NCBI GenBank assembly: GCA_013396755.1
Contig: VWZF01004896.1
Coordinates: 1 to 64,000 of the forward strand
DNA from: Sclerurus mexicanus
Lineage: Eukaryota > Chordata > Aves > Passeriformes > Furnariidae
Direction: 5' to 3'
Length of the DNA stretch: 64,000 bases
Positions 1 to 12,341 of this stretch are shown here, one piece after another. A program made the position numbers and the translations under genes. Position 1 is the first letter of the stretch, and each line of letters begins with the position of its first letter. The notes below the pieces were generated by a model. It did not search any database. It saw only the letters and a program-made list of their open reading frames with translations, and was not told the origin of the DNA.

Positions 1-1635
1 CTAGCCATGATGATGATGAATCACCTTTAAGCTTTAAAAAGCTGTTAGTAGAGGTGTATATTTTGTGTTAACATTTATATTACCGAGTTAGGACAAAGAT
101 TGTTTGAAATTCCAGTGTCCATTTTTCTCCATGTTTCCAGTTAATCTGCTAAGACTGTTTCTGAGAATGAAACATCAACAGATAATTCTTCAACCCTGTG
201 GTATTAGAGGTATAGTTTTAATTAAAGCTTCAGTTATAAAAATATATCAGTATTCTGTGTCTCTTGAATCCTCAAAATAGCTGTCTTCATTCTCATTTGA
301 GTTGTGATTTTTCTGACTTCTGTATGTCCTGTTTTCTCCAGTGGAAGAACCAGGCTGCTTTAGAAACAATGGCAGGCTGTCACCTAAAGAAAAACATGCA
401 GATAACTTGTGTTTTGAACTGTTGACCTGTTTACAGGCCTCATGTTACCTCTGTTCTCTTGTTGACAAGCTCTAAAAATGCCTGTTATAACCTTACACCT
501 GCTAAAAAGGGAAAATGAAAGTATTTAAAGTAGGATTCCAGACCTCTTTCTGTCTGTATAGCTGAATAGGTTCACCTATTGTCAGTTCAGTTGATGCTAG
601 TTCTATTACATTCACAAACCTGATGTTTCTAATCAAAGTCAAATGTTTGCTCTTTCTCTGAGAAGTCTGACAAACAGGAGTTAAAACTGACGGACACAGT
701 AAGACAAGCAGGTTCAGATTCTTGGAAAGCCAAGACAGGAATTAGGAGGAAAGGGTACCTACCCAGGTGTCCTGGTCAGGTTTGAGTGCTTGCACATACT
801 ACTACTTACTGACTCCTGTCATAAAAGTGAGTTGTAGTAAAAGGAATGAAGTCTTGTCCTGTATGCTTAGCAGAGGACAACCTGTAAGTAGTTTGTAACA
901 GCACAGGAGAGGGGGAGGTCAGCTGCTGCTTGCCCAAGGTGGAGCAGACTTGGTGACCTCTCTGGGCACTCATTGTCAAGGAAAGTTCATCAGGACAGCT
1001 TGGTGAAACAAATATTTCTTGGAGCTGCTGGGCTGTGACTTTCCAGCCATAGCTGGAGTAGTCAGACCTAACTATAGATATTCACTTTTGACTGTGGTCC
1101 GATAATGCTTTACCATTTTGTAGGCTTGAAACGCATTGCTTCAGAATGGCCCTTCAAAGATGAGTCTTCTAGAAATGCCTGTGTAAAAGGGGCATACCTC
1201 ACACATTCAGAGGAAATAACTAAGTAAAAATGTTCAGTTTGCTACAGTTCCCTTTTATATTAGATTTAAAAACAAATACAGTTCACTTTTTTTCTTCCAG
1301 TGAACTGTAGTGATTTTTTAAAATAAGAAACAAGTATAATTTGGTTGTGCAGAAAAATGCAATACCTGTCAAATGATAGATCACTTTTGGCCTCTGAATC
1401 CTCTGGCAACTATTTTGCAGTGCATTTAGGAGTATTTTTGAAGATATAAATAGATCACCACAATCTGTGGCAATTAGCAGATAAGAAATAACAATCAGTT
1501 CTATATACTGGATACTTAGTAAAGCTGGATTTTAAAACCAAAGCGAACACAGTATTTCCCCTTGCAGCTCATGATTCAGTCCTTCTGTGTAGTAATGAAG
1601 GCAACAATGAATCTGATTTGTGGGATACAGTTTAA
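1..1635. other. Unique AT-rich non-coding DNA
   Basis: I see no gene, RNA or recognisable repeat here. Reading frames are short and interrupted. A pyrimidine-rich acceptor-like site lies near 340-352, but no good donor follows at exon distance, so I do not call an exon. Confidence 0.6.
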
Positions 1636-1640
1636 TGATG

Positions 1641-2221
1641 TGTTGTGGTTTAACCCCAGATGCTAACTTGGTCCCATGCAGCTGCTCACCCACTCTTCTG
1701 CAGTGGGATGGGGAGAGAATGGAAAGAGTAAAAGTGAGAAAACTCGTGGGTTGAGATGACAGTTTAGCAAGTAAAGGAAAAAGCTGTGAATGCAAGCAAA
1801 GCAAAAAACAAAGAATGAATTCACCACTTCCCATGGGCAGGCAGCTGTTTAGCTACCCCAGGAAAGCAAGGCTTCATCACATGTAATGGTGACTTGGGAA
1901 GAAAAACACCATCACTCTGAATGTCCCCTCTTCCTCCTTCTTCCCCTAGCTTTGTATGCTGAGTGTGATGCCATATGATATGGAATATCCCTCAGATCAG
2001 CTGGGATCAGCTGTCCCAGCTATGTCCCCTCCAAACTCTTTGTGTACCTCCAGTCTACTCACTGGTGGGATAAGGAGTAGAAAAGGTTCTGTATAAGTGC
2101 TGTTCTGCAATAACAGTAGCACCCCTTCACCAATAACACTGTGTGCAGCACAAACCGAAAATACGGCCTCATACTAAATGCTGTGAAGAAAATTAACTCT
2201 ACCCCAGCCACAGATAGCACT
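1641..2221 (-). mobile_element. Solo LTR of an avian ERVL-like retrovirus family
   Basis: Seen: the + strand begins TGTTGTGGTTTAACCCC, which in reverse is the 3' end of a very common bird LTR family (ending GGGGTTAAACCACGACA, here with CpG decay). The block GTGGGTTGAGATGACAG (about 1747-1763), the segment near 1970-1990 and the Ctcc-rich segment near 2030-2060 also match that family as I remember it. The direct repeat TGATG abuts both ends exactly (1636-1640 and 2222-2226), a 5-bp target-site duplication as expected for ERVL-type integration. The 5' terminal base in LTR sense appears mutated from T to A at 2221. No internal proviral sequence adjoins it, so it is a solo LTR left by LTR-LTR recombination. 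The canonical poly-A signal is degenerate. The family assignment is from memory; the duplication and ends are direct reading. Confidence 0.85.
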
Positions 2222-2226
2222 TGATG

Positions 2227-5200
2227 CAGCAGAAGATGTTGTCTTCCCTCTGTTTATTTATTTATACCTTGCCTCTGAAGGGGAGACAGCTTATTATTAT
2301 GAAATTTTAGTCAATGTGGTGCTTAAAATTCCCATCCTAAGAGAGTACTGATTATTGGTTTATGTTTGATCTTGTTTGGTTTACAGTGCCACCTACCAAA
2401 GTGAACGGCTAGGGACATTTATTTATATGCTCTCATTTGAGGGCTGTTCTTCCAGAAAACTGCTGTCAATGAGAGATTTGGGGGTTGTGTACACCAGATC
2501 TGTGCAAGCCTTTCCTCAGGTCTAGAGCAGAAAAAGTAACTTCAACCTCATGTTTCTGGAGAATTTGATTGCTTATTCTTTGCAGGATCTTTCAGTTTAG
2601 ACGCAAAGAAGGGCTTCTGTGTATGAAGGCCTGTTTATTGAACTACATTAGCTGATTCTATTCAGTTTTCTTTACACCTTGCCTCACTTAGCCATGGCTC
2701 AGTACATTTCTGTGTATTTCTCTCTTGATTAAAAAGCTTGATTGTATTCTAAAATTGTTTTAATTTAGGAATTACATGTTTTCATGTATCACAAGTGCTT
2801 GTATGGTAGAACAAAAGTCAGGTTTATATATATAAATGATTCATATGCATACATAGGAGGTAAGTATTTTTGGTAAGGAACCTTTCATAAATGCCTGCCC
2901 TGAAGGTAGTTTTAGTAGCATGTGGTAAGATTGCCAGATTCATCTGTTATTGTGTGACCTTTGCTAAGTCTGTAAAAAGCAACATTATAAGCTCTGAATT
3001 GATGACTTAATCATGTAGCACTCAGTTACAGTATCTTAAGGGCAGATATCCAGAGAAAAAATGTGCCCCATTTAAGGAGTTTCTGGTAGAATATGGGAAA
3101 ATGCAACACTCTTACAGACAGAGGATTTATCCTTGGTAGCAGAGCCATAGCACTCTGGGAATTCCAGAATTGGGTCTGTGCTTCTGCTCAGAGGATTTGT
3201 GAGTGGAAGTGTGGGGTGTGCATGTGTCCTGTGTCTGTCCTCACCACTCTTGTTTTCTTGAGGCATCACAAATTTCAGTGGGCAGTTGACAAAAGATGCA
3301 TGTCATCTCTGGCACAAGGGGACCGTTATGCCATTTGCTATGTGAATATCACTGACTTTGTTCTTTGAGAGTAGTGTCATGCAATTTCTAGTAAGTCATA
3401 CTTCCTAAATGTGGCAGTGCTCTCAAAGGGCATAAGCCATACCTTACTTTTCCCCAAATTCATTATTCTAATGTGATCATGCAGTAAGAAGATGATGCAG
3501 CAGAATTTAAGCATTGAGCTTGCTGCTTTTTTTGTTTTCCTTCAGTAATGAAGTTTGTAATTAGCATGCTCAAGATGCTAAAGAGAATGTGAAGATGTTA
3601 ACAACTCTCCAAATGTCAGAATGATTTTGCCATTGTCATTGGTTGTTCATATTAGGGAAGATGCTTTTTACTACTTGGTAAGTTCCTTACTGTCACAAAG
3701 CAGAATAGAGAAATATTGATGAAGGACATCACTCAAATCTGCAAACCAGCAGGGATTTATACTAAAGGCCATAGCTGTCTACAGCTGTTAAAAGCACCAG
3801 TTCATGACAAGTGGTGCAAATGCTGCTTGTTCACACCATATACAAAAATATCTTACATATTCAAAGATGATAAACTAAACTTTAAAAGAAACCTCTTAAT
3901 AGTGTTACAAGTCTTCTGAAAGGGAACATAGAAAATTGCATAAATAAATTTACATAAGGAGTATATATCCTAATTATTTTAATGGACTTCCTGGAAAGCA
4001 AGAAAATCAAACATTCAGGATGAGCTCAAGGTAGTTCACTTGCTTGACTGAAGTCTTATTAACCTCTAAAATGTGTCTTGATCCAGAGAAACATAACTAG
4101 GAAAAAACTAAATCAAAATTGTTTGCTTCATAGAGGTGAACTGCATTTCCAATATGTTGTTACACAATAATGAAATGATTATCTGAAAACATTATAGAGA
4201 TCTATCACTTAGAAATGAAAGAAGAGGTCTGGTATTTTTTTAGGCTACAACTTCCTGATCCTTAGATTATTCTTAGACATTAGTCAGGAGCAAAAATATG
4301 TTTTTAATATAGAGGCTGATAAAAGACTGAGGTACCCTTGTGTAGCTAGAGGAAGCCACAATGTATTAATGCTGGTTTCTTTGCAAGTCTGGAAAATTAA
4401 TACATACCGTAGATAAAAACAAAACATATCTTTTGTTTGCATACTGGTAATCACAATCAGTTCCTTTAGAAGTCATTGTCTTCTTGCATTCTGATGTGAC
4501 TATATCTTGCTGTAATTTTTAGTGTGATATCATTCAGAGGAGCCTAATAAAGTATATTTTGTTAAATGAACCCATTTAATCTCTGGAAAAGACAGTTAAC
4601 AGGTAACTTACCTTTAAAAAACCAAAAATGTTCAAGGAATTACTACTCAAATGTGCCAAAATCTTATTAACTCAGGAGAAAATGAAGAAGAACAAGGCAG
4701 AGTAGTGGAGTCTTCTATCAGCTGGCATCTAATTTAGTCCCATTAAAGCTGGTGCGTGCTGATTGTGCACTTTTTTCTGAGGACCCTTAACATGGACAAA
4801 AAATGGATAGAGTATCTGCTGTTGATCTGTTTGTAGTCTGATGTTGACATGTAACACAGTTATTTCTCAGCCGTGGTTGGATCTTGGAAAAACAACCTTT
4901 AAATAAAGGAAATTAAGCTTTCTCCTATTCTGTGACAAAGGTTATTCCCTCCTTTCTTTTTGGTTAAAGTATTTTCCAGTGAATTCAAAAGCAGGTTTCT
5001 AATACTATAAGCTGGATAATTACAAATTCTGCTATACCAGTAGCTTCAATGACTGTAAAAATATTGGCTAATGGTGATAGGAACAGTCTGTGAACTGAGA
5101 GATAAGTGGTAGCATATATATAGCATTCCTGCTGTTTTAGCTACAACTGTTAAGAGAGCCTTGTCCCTCAGTGAGCAGGGTGGTGACCTTCACTGCTGAG

Positions 5201-5784
5201 GCAAACAGACAGACATCCTTTGTCTACTGTACCTGCAGTGAAACTACTGAAATAATCTCTACTAAGTTATCACCTTAATTCCAGTAATGCATAGATTCAT
5301 CAATTAAATTCATAGTGAATAATGTCTAATATTCTGAATTTCCGTACAGATGCAGAATGTGTGTGGGTTGCTCAGAGTAACATGTTTGACTCAATCATAG
5401 TATATGCCTTGGTTACCAAATCTAAATATGGATAACTATTGGGTAGCTTTCAGTCTGTTCTGTTAATTAATCATCTCGCTACTTGAAAATAGGTACATAT
5501 TTTAAAATTAAAGCCTCTGAGTTTTCAAGATGCATCTTGTTTACTGAAGTATTTTCATGATAAAACACATCTATTGAGCTTCCAAATTCTTCTACTATTA
5601 TAAAGTGATCCTTGTTTCTAAGGACAAGAGTAACTTTCTATTAATGAACTTTTCAACAATTTCATGTAATGTTCTTAAACGTAAATAATTATGACAGTGC
5701 CTATAGGTAGATCAAGGAACGATTTTGTGTAAGGGATTTTGTCCATTCCAAGCTTGAAGTAATCCTCAATTTGTCTACATTAAT
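2227..5784. other. Unique AT-rich non-coding DNA
   Basis: No gene or clear repeat seen. There is a short TA-rich run at about 2826-2838. A minus-strand donor-like site (complement of ACTTACC near 4606-4612) has a pyrimidine-rich acceptor upstream, giving an open 59-bp pseudo-exon, but chance alone readily produces this. The 91-codon frame at 3093-3368 shows no recognisable domain. Confidence 0.55.
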
Positions 5785-6110
5785 TTTATTTTTTTTTTAA
5801 CTGGCTTCTTGAGCCTTATTCAGGGGTTGAATCAATGGCATGGCAGTGGTGTGGCTTAGTGGATTGCAGTGTGTGATGTTGGAAGTTCGTAGCTGCCACT
5901 TGATGCACCCTAATACCTGGGCAGATCTTGAGACTGATATAAGGACTAGCTCTGCGTTATCTGTTTGCTTGAAGCCAATTTTCATTCTCTTGTCCAAGGT
6001 TTCATTGGGCATGTTGCAGCTGGCAGTATGAAGGTCGAAACTGCTGTGAGTAGAACTAGATGAGCCCAGTAGTCCTTTTCTTAAAGGAAGCTGATATCAG
6101 CTCTTCTAGA
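5785..6110 (-). pseudogene. Possible poly-A-tailed retrocopy of unknown origin
   Basis: Seen: on the - strand a 71-codon frame (complement of 6012-5797) ends at a stop immediately followed by a 14-base tract that is all A except one T (the + strand shows the T-tract at 5785-5798). Base composition of the block 5800-6110 is less AT-rich than its surroundings and it keeps a few CpG sites (for example near 5886, 5961 and 6039). This arrangement is what a 3' end copied from a polyadenylated RNA would leave. I do not recognise the peptide and find no clear flanking duplication. Alternatives: a chance frame next to a T-tract, or the tail of an old non-LTR element. Treat the call as tentative. Confidence 0.25.
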
Positions 6111-9100
6111 AATAACCCAACCAAAACACTTCAAGATCTTTTACCCTGACAACAGGGAAAGAGAGATACTGGATATCATTTGTTATTGTACGACGCTTCC
6201 AGTTCCTTGAAGTCTTATTATGCTACTTCTCAGAGTTAAGCACTACTTTTGCAGAATCACATCTTGTTACCCATTTATCTCCTGAAATGCTACACATGAG
6301 ATGTACATGCATGTTATTCAATCCCTGATAGGTGGGTACCCTATCCTTTGGTGAGCAATTACATTTTCACTTGGAAATGACCTTTACTTCAAAGCAGATT
6401 AGATTAAAATACAAATGAATCTATTTGCAGCATTCAAAATAAGTAACATGGGTGCTACTGTTCTTAGTGAAGAGGTAAAATCGGAAAGATTGCTCTCTGT
6501 ACCTGCATTCCTCTGGCCTCCTGAACTGCCTCTCTCACCAGAGAACTGAAGTGCCGGGGTGCATCTCTCAGAGTAAAGCTCCTAATGATAAAACCTAAGC
6601 TGCTTCAGGAACTCACTTAAATGCTTTCTTGGGTTTAGTTTAAACTCTGTCTTCCTTAGAGGCTTACTAATTTCATGGAAGTGAGACATGCTTGAAAACC
6701 CTGATAAATGGAGGACTAGTGTACTTTGGAGATACAAACACTGATATTCCAGAGCTGAGGCCATGAACAGCAGGTTCATGAAATGTATCATTTGGCCTCT
6801 CTACCTCCACTTAGCACTGAGGCGAATGCCTGTATCCATGGCCACACTGAATGTTCTAAATAGCTAAGTGATGTTAACACAATGATTACTAGTTCTTAGT
6901 TGAGACAACATGTAGTTGTGGTAAGGAATCTTGAGGATGCCAGGTTTAGAAGGAGAGTCAGTTTCTAAGGGAAAATGTAACTTTCCCCACTACCAACAAC
7001 AGGAAGGCAATTTTGCCTAAGACCTCAAAAATAAGTAAAAGATGTTTGACACCAATAACAACGCATCAGTGTTACTGACTTTGAAAGACTGTAGAAGAAA
7101 GTCACATGATGTACTTTTATCTTGTTTGTAATTTAATTAGTGAGTTTTGATGAGGCCATTTTTTTTTCCCTGTAGGTTAAGAATGTCTCCTAACAAGACT
7201 AAATAGAAAATTTGCTAATATCAACAAAGCTGTACTTCTCTATCATGTCAAAGATAAATTTTCAGTATATCCCGGCAAGAACATGAAAGCAAACAATTAT
7301 CTGTATGAACCATGTGTTTTGGGATACAGGTGCTATACTGGAAACACTTAAAAAAAGATCATTTTTTGTTATAACTGTTCCTATTTTGACAATTGCTAGT
7401 CAACTTGAGATATGTCCTTGATCCTCCAGTCCTTAAACAATGCACTTTTCTATATTAGCTAGAACTATATGTTGGAAAAGAATAGGGATGAAGAAGAATT
7501 TGCAGGAAAAAGTAATTTAATGCTAGCATGGAAGCAGACCAGAGATTAGCAAAGTAGCACTGCTTTTGCTTTGCACTGTATTTTTATTATATATTTCGTT
7601 TAATGTAAGGAAGCCTGTAAATATGCAAACTGTCTAAAAATTATTTTAAAATGGAGATGTACATCATATGACCTACTTGTAAATAAACTTGAGCTTAATT
7701 GATTCTTCAGTATATTAACTTGGTTCCAATCACTGAATTCCACATGGTTGAGTTCAAAGGAAGATCATGCACCCCTGCTTCTTCCCTAAATTTTAATTTC
7801 TTCTTAGTTTGCTTAAAAAACTGAACTGCTTAGAAATACCCTACTTGACCTTTAAAACTACAGTGTCAGAGGAATCACGATAATTAGATGAAGCCATACA
7901 ATTATTTGTCTAAAACGTCTGTATAAACATTGGAAGCCACACATGAACAGTTTGTGAGAATGTTGTATCTTCACAGGCATGGGGTGCTGTTGTAAGATGC
8001 ATTTTCATTAATTATTAGTGCTGCTACTGTAGATGTTTGAATGTCATGCCTGGTTTAAGTGGAAGTTGATTCTTCTTTTACTGATGTAAAAGTAAGTCTG
8101 AAAATTTCTTGTCTGTAGTACAGGCTTGGGAATAAACATCTACTCAATAAAATATTTGTTCCAAGTACATGCCGTCTTCTCCATCTTTCCTCCTCCTAAT
8201 ATCCACCACTGTGAGACCACAGTTTTCCTTAATGATTCACCACTTCTTAAATAAGGACCAATGTTCATTATTTGCTGAACAATGTGTTCTGTAAAGAAAA
8301 ATACATTGCGTGTTTTATACAGGGGAGCTATACCTAAGGAACAATTTCAAATAGCAGCTGTGTGGCATTGTATTTGACACATAATAACTATATTACACCC
8401 CTCTGAAATGCCAGTGAAAAACAGCAGCTAACCAGCACATTGTTAATAAGTTGGAGCTGGCAGAAAAGTATCAGTGTAAGTTGGCCTGTGACAACATATA
8501 GTAACTTCTGTAAAAAGCAAAGAACAGTTTTCTTTCTGTCAATAGAGAAGTAAATCAATAGAGAAAAATTAGTGTGCCTAATCCATTAATGCCATGGAAG
8601 CCATTTGCTAAGGTGTTTAGACTTTTCTACACACTTGCTCAATCTCAAATGTGTAACCAGGGTGACCTAGGAGGATGACAGGAGCTAAAGAAAACACAGA
8701 AGACTTAAGGAAAAAAAAAAAAAGCTTAAAAATTAAAAGATGACTAATTAACTATATGGACAAAACACACATGTTGGCTGTCAGCACAGTAATTCAGTTT
8801 GAATATACCCACGGTTCTGTCCATTTCTTCAGATTAAATGTAAAATGTGTCCAGTTTTAGCCTAACAACTGCTGGTTCTTTGAAGGGGTTACCACAGAAG
8901 ATATAATACATTGCTGGCCTGCAGTGATAATATTGATTTTACTTTAAAGAATTTTAAGGTTGATAAATTGTACCCTGTGGAATAATTTAAATGAGTAACA
9001 AGACAAAATATATTGTTTTAAATTGTCAGAGTTCACCAGTAGTAAATTTTATGTGTTAGTGTTTGGAGAGCTTCTTCAAATCTCTTTCAATAAAAGAATT

Positions 9101-9382
9101 CTTCCTTGGGTTTATTCATATTAAATTGTCTCTGTTTAGCTTTAAAAAAAAATAGAACCTCTTCAAATCACTAGTCAGTGTAAAGAAAATTATATCTTCT
9201 GGTTACAGTGCTTCCTAATGAAGGACTAGGGAACAGTCAGAACTTATGGGGTTATTGTCAACCTCTTGAAGTACAGAAAACCCTAGCAAGGATGTGTAAG
9301 GTTCTTTTGGTCTCTCAAGAAGCAGCTGGATATCTTCCCTTACTCTGAATTTTTCTTTGCATGGATGAAAGAAACATGGAGC
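6111..9382. other. Unique AT-rich non-coding DNA
   Basis: Nothing recognisable apart from a short A-tract near 8709-8722 and scattered AT-rich runs. No coding signal. Confidence 0.55.
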
Positions 9383-9386
9383 CTCT

Positions 9387-9887
9387 TGATGCCTAAAATC
9401 CTGTAAGATAGGCACTCAGAGAAAACATTAATGGAGAAAGATAAATAATACCTTTATTGAGACTTCAGAGGCTCTAGGCCTCTGCTGGGCCTACAAAACA
9501 TGCGTTGTTTCACCAAGGATCTCTGCATCCAAAAATCCTCGAAGAACCCCGCCCCCAGTAAAGCTACAGTTTTTATACTCTTCCAAACAATTAATATAAT
9601 AGATATCTGTAACCAAGCATAATTTCCAATTCTCTAGGTGGCCCACCCATAGGGGTCTTAGTCTATGCGCCCTGGACCACCTCCAAGGGTTTCTGGGCTC
9701 TTCTATTGTTTTGACTTCATGCTATCTTGCAGGTGTCTCTGAAAAACATCATGACCTTCAGAAAGCCTGAGAATATGTGAGAAAATCACTTTAGTAACTT
9801 CTAACACCACTTAATATGTGAGCAAGAGAACCCATACTTCTATAACTCTAAAAATCCACAAAATACACACCAAACCTTTAGGCATCA
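9387..9887 (-). mobile_element. Solo LTR, gammaretrovirus-like (ERV1 type), 501 bp
   Basis: Seen: the element has 11-bp perfect terminal inverted repeats, TGATGCCTAAA at 9387 and TTTAGGCATCA ending at 9887, and is flanked by a 4-bp direct repeat CTCT (9383-9386 and 9888-9891). On the - strand it carries TATAAA (complement of 9572-9577), then about 120 bases on AATAAA (complement of 9453-9458), then a U5-like tail ending in CA. That order is a complete LTR with U3, R and U5 transcribed leftward. A 4-bp duplication is typical of gammaretrovirus-like class I ERVs. No proviral internal sequence adjoins it, so it is solo. A collapsed 45-bp relative is at 19778-19822. The exact family name is not known to me. 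Confidence 0.88.
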
Positions 9888-9891
9888 CTCT

Positions 9892-11639
9892 TACCAAAAC
9901 TGTGTGTGTTAGGAAGGTTGTGGAACAGTGATAAATACTTGTCCTAGAGAGACCCTGACTTTTGAACACAAATGCGGATGTGAGGGATAGAATTGAGCCA
10001 AGAACAGTTTCTGTAACCTTTTGATAATTCACTAGCTACCTATCCTCATTAGAGAATTTAGAAAATGTGTATAGATGGACTCGGTTTTAATTCTGAGTTC
10101 TACAAAAATAAAAGACAGAAGAAAAAAGTGAAATGCATCTAAATGTAGGCTCTTGAAGGTGTAATTTAAAAACTGGGCAGGACTGAGGTACATTCACCCA
10201 CGTTACACTGCCCAATGAAAGACCTGCTCATTATTGGTTCCATCACTGAAGGCAAAGATCATCTCAAGCAGGGTCAAAAATCTGCCCTCTGGTAGTAATG
10301 GAGAGGGGGTAGGGATATGGAAGCACTGTTTATAATTGACCATGCATGCCATGAGAAATGCTGTCCCTTGGGGAAAACCCAACAAACAACAATCCACAAC
10401 AATTCAAGCCTAGGAATGTCATGCACTAAATCTAGGAAAGGGAGGAAATTATTCCTTCTGTGTTAGTAAAGTTTAATTAAGGAAATTAGTAATTGAGTGT
10501 CATCATTTTCTGTGATTTTTCTGAGCATACCTTCATGCTAGTCAGCTCTTAAAATACTTTAAGTCTTCCTCAATTTAAATATTTTATAAAGTAGGACAGC
10601 TGAAGTAGGAAAGGCCAAGCTGTGAGTTACATTAGACATGATGTAAAGCCTTCTGCAGAAATATGGTAAAATGAAAAAATGGCATTGTTTTGTGCAATTC
10701 AAAAATAATTTCTTCTGTTCTCAGCCTACTCAGCTTTAGTTTCTTTGCTATGCTATCTCTCGCAGAACATAAATTCTTGGGGTGTGACTTGTGCTATAAA
10801 GATTTTCCTATCTGTAGAAACAGTCTGCTGTGTTGAAGGGGAGTCAAGGGACAGCTGTTGTCCTGCTGCTTCTCTGGAGATCTTTCCTCCCACTCCCAAA
10901 GACAGGATGGCTGCTGTTTGCAGAATAAACCTCCACAGAAGGTAACAATTATGGCAGTACTTTTGAGATAGTAAAAGCCTTTTTTTGTTTGGTTGTGGGT
11001 TTTTGTTGTTGTTGTTTGGTTTTGGTTTTGGGTTTTTTTAAATCAAATAGTTTAGAAAGAAAATGCTGGCTGCCTTTCTTCGGTAGGCTGCCTTTCACGT
11101 TTATGGCCTCTTTCCTTATGACAAGCAGCGGGTGGCTTATTAAACATATCCCCCTGAAATACAAGCTGTGCTTGGAGTAGCATTCTGATTGCTTGAGGAA
11201 CAAACCTGCCAAATGTTCCATCACTGGTTTTTGGGCTAATGTGAAGTTTGCTTGAGCCTGCTTGCCCTTTTTGGCTGAAGAGGTGGGGAGAGCACATAAC
11301 TTTTCCTACACTGAGGTTACAGTCAGAGAGCTTGTACAAAATAATGATAAATTTTGTGCAGAAAACAAAGAAAAAAAACCCCAAACCAAAAAAATTATAG
11401 CTGAAGAATTATTTGGACTACAGCATAAACCATCTTTGACTGCCAAACTGTACAAAATGCTTTCTCAAGACTATTTTTAACATTAGTGAGCCAGTCTGAG
11501 TGGGAGGGGGGGACGGTACGAAATCAGTTTGGGATGCATGACATAAGATTTTTTGTGTTGATGAATGTCAGATGTTTCAGAAATACAGAATTATTCTTGT
11601 AGAGATGATTTGTGGCAAATATTCATCAAAATCTATGTA
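9892..11639. other. Mostly unique DNA with a G/T-rich low-complexity tract
   Basis: The tract 10979-11040 is nearly all G and T (TTTGG/GTTT runs), and an A/C-rich stretch at about 11366-11397 is roughly its reverse complement, so a weak long-range hairpin is possible. A segment 10766-10941 lies between an acceptor-like site (pyrimidines then CGCAG) and AAG|GTAACA and is open in one frame, but the donor is weak and the encoded peptide is not recognisable; I do not call it a gene. Confidence 0.5.
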
Positions 11640-11772
11640 TTCTGAGTTGGAAGGGATCCACAGGGATCATTGAGTCCTAACTCTTTAGTGAGTGGCCGTT
11701 ATGGGGATCAAACCCATGACCTGGAATATAATTAGAACTCTGCTCTAACCAACTTGTATGTGCTAATTAGCC
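11640..11772 (-). mobile_element. SINE with tRNA-Ile-like head and CR1-like tail (TguSINE1-like)
   Basis: Seen on the - strand: the head (11772 down to 11693) follows tRNA-Ile from its first bases (GGCTAATTAGC) through TTGGTTAGAGC, the anticodon-loop-like CTAATTA, the B-box-like GGGTTTGATCC (complement of 11705-11715) and a final ACGGCCA. The A-box-like TGGTTAGAGCA is the complement of 11740-11750. About six bases are inserted between the acceptor-stem part and the D-arm part. The tail (11692 to 11640) runs ACTCAATGATCCC then GGATCCCTTCCAACTCAGA, matching the 3' end of CR1 LINEs. Known: passerines carry a SINE of just this make-up, mobilised by CR1. It would have been transcribed by RNA polymerase III from the internal boxes; this copy is degraded (the CpG sites are lost) and is probably inactive. 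It is not a functional tRNA gene because the head is diverged and fused to the tail. Confidence 0.87.
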
Positions 11773-12301
11773 AAATCTTCCGTATTTGAATTACATAAAC
11801 TGAGGCTTTAGGACTTTCTCCAAACAAAATTTTGATAGAGTAGTTTTTCACAGCTCTTTCACTGTGCTACTCAAGGGCTGAATTCTGAAGTCCTGTACTC
11901 AGGTAAGTTACTTTCTGTTCAAATCTGTGTTCAGTAGAATATGAACCTGGTCCTTAGAAAACCAAAGCTCCTCTCTCATGCTCATTAATTTAGACTTACT
12001 AAAATCTGAATAATAGACTGTATTTCCCAATTAGCTGAAAATGTTCTGATTACAAAAGGCATATCAATTTTTATGGATATGAGCATTTTTTTCTATATGA
12101 GCGAGTGAAAAAAATGTGTTAGATGCTGTAAGTGTTGAAAAAATCTGGGTTTAAATATTTAGAGATTAAATATAAATACATATTTCATTTATATATATAA
12201 ATTATATATAATTGGAAGTAAAACATGCTTATGATTAGGTTCATGTTAATGAATCTCAAACAGCAAAATGTACTGCGTGAGATGTAGCTACATATGTGTG
12301 G

Positions 12302-12341
<40 letters not shown>

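Noticed and set aside
4590..4690. Possible 59-bp minus-strand exon ending at a GTAAGT donor
   Set aside because: Short, AT-rich, and open in only one frame; chance readily produces this in 64 kb.
10766..10941. Possible 176-bp exon with an open frame
   Set aside because: The donor AAG|GTAACA is weak and the peptide is unrecognisable.
11693..11772. A functional tRNA-Ile gene
   Set aside because: The head has an internal insertion and lost CpG positions, and runs directly into a CR1-type tail, so it is a SINE.
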